10,738 nt of DNA. Source: Porphyrobacter sp. GTDB lineage: Bacteria > Pseudomonadota > Alphaproteobacteria > Sphingomonadales > Sphingomonadaceae. The number at the start of each line of letters is the position of its first letter. Within the stretch, counting starts at the first letter, position 1. The stretch is from positions 1-10,738 of the forward strand of contig JAKFWB010000171.1 in the NCBI GenBank assembly GCA_021732945.1, in the 5' to 3' direction. Below the pieces are notes generated by a model. It did no database searches. It saw only the letters and a program-made list of their open reading frames with translations, and was not told where the DNA came from. A program made the translations under genes and the position numbers. Below are positions 6,864 through 10,738 of this stretch, one piece after another.

Positions 6864-7213
6864 TGGAGCAGCCTGGCACAGCCACTGCGGCGCTGATCTG
6901 GTGCCCCTTCCCCGACCCCGAAAGCGCCCGCAGCATCGCTGGCCAACTGCTCGATGCCCGGCTGATTGCCAGTGCTAACATCCTTGGCGCGGTCGAATCG
7001 CATTTCGTGTGGCACGGCACCCGCGCAAGCAACACCGAAACGGCGGTTTTGTTCAAGACCACCGCTGGCCTGCTGGATATTTGCGTTGCGCAGTTGGGGC
7101 TGCTGCATCCCTATGATACACCTGCCATTATCGGATGGCGCTGCGATGCCGCCCATCCAGCAACGCTGGCGTGGCTTGCGGCATCCCGCGCCGCGCCAGT
7201 AGCGCGCAATTGA
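6863..7213 (+). CDS. cutA: CutA1-type divalent ion tolerance protein
   Basis: A 116-residue cytoplasmic protein of the CutA1 family, small trimeric proteins with a ferredoxin-like fold linked in E. coli to copper and other divalent metal tolerance; their real biochemical role is unsettled. Family features seen are the WCPFPDPESARSIAGQLLDARL segment near the start, SANILGAVESHFVWHG (37-52), ETAVLFKTT (59-67) and the signature LLHPYDTPAIIGW (80-92), where most members have HPYE-x-P. The start is the ATG overlapping the ctaA stop; a GTG lies one codon earlier. Coupling to heme A synthase suggests a link to copper or cytochrome oxidase assembly, though this could be mere operon packing. The C-terminal tail (SRAAPVARN) is nonconserved. 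Confidence 0.88.
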   Translation: MEQPGTATAALIWCPFPDPESARSIAGQLLDARLIASANILGAVESHFVWHGTRASNTETAVLFKTTAGLLDICVAQLGLLHPYDTPAIIGWRCDAAHPATLAWLAASRAAPVARN

Positions 7214-7265
7214 ACCGGATGGCCGCACAGCGGCGCCTGACATGTTGGGTTGGAGGGTGACGGCG

Positions 7266-8006
7266 ATGGAGGTGACCTCCCGACGGGGGATGCTGGGGGG
7301 TTTGGCCGGTATGAGCATCATCGGCGTGCCCAGGCTGACGCTTGCCCCGCTCTCGGCGACGCCAGCGCCGCCCTTGCGCCTGCCAGATACTACCTTGGTC
7401 CTGTCACGACGGCTCGAACGCGGGTTGGGTGAGGATGGCGCAGCCATCACCGTCACCCGCCGCTGGCAAGTGCGGTTTGACCGGCAAGCGCGCGGGATCA
7501 TCGTTACTGGCGAGCAAATTTCAGCTGAAGTGACGGCTCCCCCCCAATTTGCGCAACTATCCGCGATCGAGCGGCAACGTGATCCCGCCGGGATGTTCCC
7601 GATCCTGCTAACTGAAACGGGGGTGATCATGCCGAACAACGCGTCCTTCACGCCAAGCGAGGATATTGCCTCGGCCCTGCGTGCGGCCGAAGTCTATATT
7701 GCGCAGCAAGACGTGCAGCCCGATGAACGCGATGCATTGCGCGCTTATCTTGGGCAATTGCACCAGGCCAGCAGCCTGCAATTGGACATGACGCCACCCG
7801 ACTTGTTGTTCCCGACCGGTCTTCCGGTGGAACGTAATGACACAGTGGCGCTGCCCGGCGGCCTTTCGGGCAGCTTTTCGTTGCGTTACGAAGCAAGACC
7901 GCAACCCGACGCGCCATGGCTTATGCGCGCCGATCGCTGGATCATCACCCGCGTCGAAGGACTCGAACGCCGCGCCCATGAATTCTGGACGTTGGGCCCG
8001 GCCTAG
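7266..8006 (+). CDS. Unrecognised exported protein with twin-arginine-like signal
   Basis: A 246-residue protein I cannot assign to a family. The N-terminus MEVTSRRGMLGGLAGMSIIG has S-R-R-x-x-L followed by a mildly hydrophobic stretch, like a Tat signal, with possible cleavage after the APLSATPA region around residues 28-33. The rest is soluble, with no Cys, and looks like a mixed alpha/beta domain: VLSRRLERGL, ITVTRRWQVRFD, an acidic helix (TPSEDIASALRAAEVYIAQQDV) and a C-terminal part with SGSFSLRYEAR and RADRWIITRVEGLERRAHEFW. A start at 7242 is open, but ATG 7266 is preceded by GGAGGG eight bases upstream, which decides it. It follows cutA by 52 bases and precedes the rplM promoter region, so it could be a third gene of the ctaA operon. 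No catalytic motif is apparent. Confidence 0.72.
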   Translation: MEVTSRRGMLGGLAGMSIIGVPRLTLAPLSATPAPPLRLPDTTLVLSRRLERGLGEDGAAITVTRRWQVRFDRQARGIIVTGEQISAEVTAPPQFAQLSAIERQRDPAGMFPILLTETGVIMPNNASFTPSEDIASALRAAEVYIAQQDVQPDERDALRAYLGQLHQASSLQLDMTPPDLLFPTGLPVERNDTVALPGGLSGSFSLRYEARPQPDAPWLMRADRWIITRVEGLERRAHEFWTLGPA

Positions 8007-8070
8007 CCCGGAAACAGGCAGTCCAAATCATACGGTATTATTTTACCCTATCGAAAACCCGCGCTTTTGC

Positions 8071-8099
8071 TTGACTTTCGCGGGGGCCGGCGACATTGG
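8071..8099 (+). promoter_or_regulatory. Candidate sigma-70 type promoter of rplM-rpsI
   Basis: A TTGACT hexamer preceded by GC (matching the alphaproteobacterial CTTGAC -35) lies at 8071-8076. The position 17 bases further has CATTGG, a poor match to the usual -10. The site lies about 110 bases before rplM in a 180-bp intergenic region. The -35 is convincing, the -10 is not. Confidence 0.4.
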
Positions 8100-8115
8100 C
8101 GCCGCACTTCTCCCT

Positions 8116-8157
8116 CGATCGATTGATCGGCGGGCGATTCTCGCAGGCATCCCCTGC
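8116..8157 (+). promoter_or_regulatory. rplM leader with two small hairpins
   Basis: Two perfect 5-bp stems lie in the presumed untranslated leader: CGATC-GATT-GATCG at 8116-8129 and GCAGG-CATCC-CCTGC at 8143-8157. AAGGA at 8174-8178 then serves as ribosome binding site for rplM. In E. coli, L13 represses its own operon through the leader, so an autoregulatory structure is possible here. The stems are short, and function is inference. Confidence 0.3.
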
Positions 8158-8186
8158 AAGACAGTTTCGAACCAAGGACACATGCC

Positions 8187-8666
8187 ATGAAGGCGCTCAG
8201 CAAGCAGACCCGGTCGATCAAACCGGCCGAGGTCGAAAAGAACTGGCACATCATCGATGCCGATGGTCTGGTCGTCGGCCGTCTGGCCTCGATCATTGCC
8301 AACATCCTGCGCGGCAAGACCAAGCCGAGCTACACCCCGCACGTCGATTGCGGCGATCACGTGATTGTCATCAATGTCGAGAAGGTGCGCTTCACCGGCA
8401 ACAAGATGGGCAACAAGATCTATTACAAGCACACCGGCCACCCCGGCGGAATCAAGGAAACCACCCCGGCCAAGGTGCTCGGCGGTCGTTTCCCCGAACG
8501 CGTGCTCGAAAAGGCTGTGGAACGCATGATTCCGCGCGGTCCGCTCGGCCGTGATCAGATGCGTGCGCTGCACCTCTATGTCGGCACCGAGCATCCGCAT
8601 GATGGGCAGAAGCCCACCGTGCTCGACGTTGCTTCCATGAACCGCAAGAACAAGGTCGTTGCATAA
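8187..8666 (+). CDS. rplM: 50S ribosomal protein L13
   Basis: L13 is an early-assembling protein of the large ribosomal subunit that binds 23S rRNA domain II. The 159-residue chain carries the family's features in order: [20 protein letters not shown] (24-43), the [23 protein letters not shown] segment, [15 protein letters not shown], the signature [16 protein letters not shown] and the end segment [16 protein letters not shown]. It has a few extra residues at both ends relative to the 142-residue E. coli protein, as is usual in Alphaproteobacteria. AAGGA eight bases upstream sets the start. The stop TAA overlaps the rpsI ATG by one base, so L13 and S9 synthesis are coupled. Confidence 0.98.
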   Translation: MKALSKQTRSIKPAEVEKNWHIIDADGLVVGRLASIIANILRGKTKPSYTPHVDCGDHVIVINVEKVRFTGNKMGNKIYYKHTGHPGGIKETTPAKVLGGRFPERVLEKAVERMIPRGPLGRDQMRALHLYVGTEHPHDGQKPTVLDVASMNRKNKVVA

Positions 8667-9181
8667 TGACTGATGAAACCACGACCGTCTCCGATCTGGC
8701 CGATCTGAAGGACATCGCCGCTGGCGTCCCGCAGGGTGATGCTGCCGAAATCGCCCGCGTCACCGCACCGCTGCGCCAACGCGAAGTCGACGCGCAAGGC
8801 CGTTCCTACGCCACCGGCCGCCGCAAGGATGCGGTTGCCCGTGTGTGGGTCAAGCCCGGCACCGGCAAGATCACCATCAATGGCCGCGATCAGGAAACCT
8901 ATTTCGCCCGTCCGACCCTGCGTCTGGTGATCAACCAGCCCTTCACCATCACCGACCGTTCGGGCCAGTATGACGTGATCTGCACCGTTCGCGGTGGCGG
9001 TCTTTCGGGTCAGGCCGGCGCCGTGAAGCACGGCATCGCGCAGGCGTTGACCAAGTTTGAGCCCGAACTGCGCTCCGCTGTGAAGGCCGAAGGCTTCCTC
9101 ACCCGCGATAGCCGCGTGGTTGAGCGTAAGAAGTACGGCAAGGCCAAGGCCCGCCGCAGCTTCCAATTCTCGAAGCGCTAA
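8666..9181 (+). CDS. rpsI: 30S ribosomal protein S9
   Basis: S9 belongs to the small-subunit head, and its C-terminal tail reaches the P-site tRNA. The product has 171 residues against about 130 in E. coli. The S9 core begins near residue 48 ([20 protein letters not shown]) and continues with [33 protein letters not shown] and the basic tail [20 protein letters not shown] ending in Ser-Lys-Arg. The roughly 47-residue acidic N-terminal extension is typical of Alphaproteobacteria S9 and is not a misannotated start, because its ATG overlaps the rplM stop (TAATG). A strong terminator follows 21 bases after the stop. Confidence 0.98.
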   Translation: MTDETTTVSDLADLKDIAAGVPQGDAAEIARVTAPLRQREVDAQGRSYATGRRKDAVARVWVKPGTGKITINGRDQETYFARPTLRLVINQPFTITDRSGQYDVICTVRGGGLSGQAGAVKHGIAQALTKFEPELRSAVKAEGFLTRDSRVVERKKYGKAKARRSFQFSKR

Positions 9182-9202
9182 GCTCTATCCAACCGGATAT
9201 CG

Positions 9203-9236
9203 AAAGGGCGGCTCCCACACGGGGGTCGCCCTTTTT
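9203..9236 (+). terminator. Rho-independent terminator after rpsI
   Basis: A continuous stem-loop: AAAGGGCG (9203-9210) pairs perfectly with CGCCCTTT (9227-9234). Inner GCTCCC/GGGGGT pairs include two G-U pairs around an ACAC loop, and a run of T follows. On the other strand the stem ends in CCCTTT, so it may also help end the leftward small membrane gene transcript. Confidence 0.9.
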
Positions 9237-9260
9237 CGTGGGCCGTGTGCGATACTGCGA

Positions 9261-9473
9261 TCAGCGTTGCAACAGCATGATCGCCCATGACAGGCCGCTG
9301 CCAAGAAAGAATGTCGGCCACGACCAGAACAGCTTGGCATCGGCCACCGACACTGTGTGAATTGCCAACGGCCCTGCGCTGATCCCTTGTGACCCGATCA
9401 CCAACGCGATCGTTGCGGACAGGATTGCGCCGAAGATCAGCGCCTTGATCATATCCATCGTTCTTGCCCCCAT
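9261..9473 (-). CDS. Small two-helix membrane protein, unrecognised
   Basis: A protein of up to 70 residues with two hydrophobic stretches, IKALIFGAILSATIALVIG (about 9-27) and FWSWPTFFLGSGLSWAIMLL (49-68), joined by a polar loop rich in small residues (SQGISAGPLAIHTVSVADAK). No motif points to a function. ATGs at 9473, 9458 and 9452 are all possible and none has a good ribosome binding site; starting at 9452 would leave a compact form MIKALIFG. It lies 72 bases downstream of the metallophosphoesterase on the same strand and ends before the rpsI terminator. The consistent hydrophobic pattern and position suggest a real gene. Confidence 0.6.
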   Translation of the reverse strand: MGARTMDMIKALIFGAILSATIALVIGSQGISAGPLAIHTVSVADAKLFWSWPTFFLGSGLSWAIMLLQR

Positions 9474-9545
9474 GCTGACAGGCGCTCACGCGCCCCGCGG
9501 GCAATTTCACCAAGAAAGTGTTAACGGCCTTATACGCAAAATTGG

Positions 9546-10298
9546 TTAAGGCACGGCGGGCGCGTGGGACCGGACGCGGGTTTCGATCACGCCGCCGGGG
9601 CCGCAGATGATCTCGCGCCATGATGGCCCCACACCGTGACGCAGCCGGGTAGACAAAGTGCCGGTGCCGATCATGCGCAGGTCATGTCCGCCCATGCTGC
9701 GCTGCTGATAGAAGGGCACATGGACATGGCCGGAAATGATCGCATGGGCGCCCGCCGCCGCAATCTGCGCAAAGGCATCATCGCCGCCGATGGTCGGGTT
9801 CTTGGCCGCACCTTCCGGGCCCAGCAGGGGGTGGTGGCCAATCACGATGATGGTGCGCGGATCGCCCTTCAGCGCGGCGAGCGCCTCCAGCGTCGCCGTC
9901 AGCGCATCGGGCCGGATCACGCCATCGGACCACGGAAAGCGCGTTTGCGCCCGGACCGTGGTGCGCAGCGGCACCAGCACCACATCATCCGATGCAAAGC
10001 CATCGGGCACGCCCGCTCGCAGCCGATGATAACGCCGGAACGGATCGGTGAAGCGCTCCCACGGGTTGAAATAGGGCATGTCGTGATTGCCCGGCTCCAG
10101 CACCACTGGCACCCCCAGCGCCGCAAACCAGTCTTGCGCGGCGGCATATTCGGAATGTTTGGCACGCTGAGTCAAATCGCCGGTGCACACCACCGCATCG
10201 GGCCGTTCATCGGCCACCGCCTGCGCCACAGCAGCCAGCGCGGCGCGATCCTCCACACCGAAGTGCACATCGCTGATATGGAACAATCGCGTCGTCAT
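9546..10298 (-). CDS. Calcineurin-like metallophosphoesterase (CpdA/Icc-like)
   Basis: A 250-residue cytoplasmic phosphoesterase with all signature motifs of the dinuclear metallophosphoesterase fold: ISDVHFG (Asp10, His12), CTGDLTQ (Gly40-Asp41), EPGNHDMP (Asn71-His72), IGHHPLLG (His155) and SGHVHVP (His191, His193). The arrangement and length resemble class III cyclic nucleotide phosphodiesterases (CpdA/Icc), which cleave 3',5'-cAMP. The superfamily also contains enzymes for UDP-sugar and other phosphodiesters, so the substrate is open. It starts at 10298, with AAGG just upstream, nine bases after the stop of the 90-residue membrane protein. The two are clearly one transcript. Confidence 0.88.
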   Translation of the reverse strand: MTTRLFHISDVHFGVEDRAALAAVAQAVADERPDAVVCTGDLTQRAKHSEYAAAQDWFAALGVPVVLEPGNHDMPYFNPWERFTDPFRRYHRLRAGVPDGFASDDVVLVPLRTTVRAQTRFPWSDGVIRPDALTATLEALAALKGDPRTIIVIGHHPLLGPEGAAKNPTIGGDDAFAQIAAAGAHAIISGHVHVPFYQQRSMGGHDLRMIGTGTLSTRLRHGVGPSWREIICGPGGVIETRVRSHAPAVP

Positions 10299-10307
10299 GG
10301 CCCTTGC

Positions 10308-10580
10308 CTATACTCGCCTGCTCAGGATCAGCCATGCTGCAAGGCCATTGAACAGGGTATAGGCGGCATAGGCAAAGGCAAGGACCGGCCAGCCCCTGAC
10401 CGAGAGCAGCAGCGCGAAAAACAGCAGGGCAAATTCGCTCCCCAAGGCGGCCCGCTGGCCCCAAATCCGGCTCGAAATCGGCAGCCGGGCAAGCAGCGGA
10501 TGGCCACTGGCAAAAACCGCCCGGTTGAGCGCGAAATTGGCGATTCCCATGATGAAGATCGTGATCGTCGCCCAGTTCAT
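10308..10580 (-). CDS. Small three-helix membrane protein, unrecognised
   Basis: A 90-residue protein with three predicted hydrophobic segments, about 3-19 (WATITIFIMGIANFALN), 48-60 (SEFALLFFALLLS) and 63-86 (GWPVLAFAYAAYTLFNGLAAWLIL). A short Pro/Arg-containing loop (HPLLARLPISSRIWGQRA) lies between the first two, and the C-terminal SRRV is basic. I chose the ATG at 10580 because TAAGG lies just upstream and the first helix follows at once. The frame is open back to an ATG at 10622 with no such site. It is nine bases upstream of the metallophosphoesterase on the same strand, and co-transcription is likely. Function unknown. Confidence 0.65.
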   Translation of the reverse strand: MNWATITIFIMGIANFALNRAVFASGHPLLARLPISSRIWGQRAALGSEFALLFFALLLSVRGWPVLAFAYAAYTLFNGLAAWLILSRRV

Positions 10581-10722
10581 GGCCTTACTATGGCGCTGCG
10601 CTGGTCGATTGGAAACCGCCATTTGTCCGCCTGGCCACGCGCTTGGTAATTCGCGTGCTCACCGGTCGGACGGGCGCCCGGGGTTGGTCGAGGCGCGCCT
10701 GCGCGCAGGCCGGCGGCGGCGT

Positions 10723-10738
10723 ATCAAGGGGACAGCAG
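10723..10738 (+). promoter_or_regulatory. Possible ribosome binding site of a gene starting beyond the window
   Basis: The final bases, ATCAAGGGGACAGCAG, contain AAGGGGA at a distance where a start codon would fall immediately after the window. The 158 bases between this point and the membrane gene's start contain no supported gene, which fits a divergent intergenic region. Inference only. Confidence 0.3.

Noticed and set aside
6503..7651. A 382-codon minus-strand frame over ctaA, cutA and the exported protein gene
   Set aside because: Low-complexity Ser/Arg/Ala composition, spans three supported rightward genes, no ribosome binding site or domain.
9636..10649. A 337-codon plus-strand frame opposite the metallophosphoesterase
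   Set aside because: Antisense shadow rich in Arg/Gln/His; the minus strand carries all five phosphoesterase motifs.
10697..10710. Perfect 14-bp palindrome GCCTGCGCGCAGGC
   Set aside because: Could be an operator of the gene beyond the edge, but short GC palindromes are expected in such GC-rich DNA and there is no supporting context.
10579..10738. A plus-strand frame open to the window edge starting at the ATG at 10579
   Set aside because: It overlaps the start of the 90-residue membrane gene, is Arg-rich low-complexity sequence and has no ribosome binding site.

Overview
The window is GC-rich, densely packed chromosomal DNA. It most likely comes from an alphaproteobacterium of the Sphingomonadales/Erythrobacteraceae type. 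This is inferred from the S9 protein with a long N-terminal extension, the ThiS-ThiG fusion, the ctaA-cutA-...-rplM-rpsI order, the ribbon-helix-helix small protein, and intergenic palindromes beginning with CCGTTCG and containing CTGAGC. No database search was possible, so genus-level placement is not claimed.

Layout: positions 1-707 hold the 3' end of a flotillin-like gene (+). It faces galU (-), with a palindromic repeat filling the gap. galU and murA (+) are divergent across about 140 bp. murA faces a leftward pair, an unrecognised 170-residue protein followed by an RHH_4-type small protein, and a second copy of the same palindromic repeat fills that gap. A 136-bp inverted-repeat element (4063-4198) separates this pair from a leftward merC-family gene followed by a thiS-thiG fusion gene. 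From about 5780 to 9181 everything reads rightward: ctaA overlapping cutA, a Tat-signal-like exported protein, then rplM and rpsI overlapping by one base and closed by a strong terminator. The last part, leftward again, holds a 90-residue membrane protein, a calcineurin-like metallophosphoesterase and a 70-residue membrane protein. The final bases look like a ribosome binding site for a rightward gene starting just outside.

Functionally this is mostly core housekeeping: nucleotide-sugar supply (GalU), peptidoglycan precursor synthesis (MurA), thiamine thiazole synthesis (ThiSG), heme A for cytochrome oxidase (CtaA) and ribosomal proteins L13/S9. A loose metal theme runs through MerC, CtaA and CutA. 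I see no CRISPR array, prophage, transposase, tRNA, rRNA or defence system, and I do not claim a new large system. The points most worth following up are the small-scale ones: the paired palindromes at convergent gene ends, the 136-bp element with 8-nt periodic arms, the fusion that buries the ThiS Gly-Gly tail, a 17-bp palindrome in front of merC, and a 32-codon Cys-containing reading frame opposite the ctaA start.
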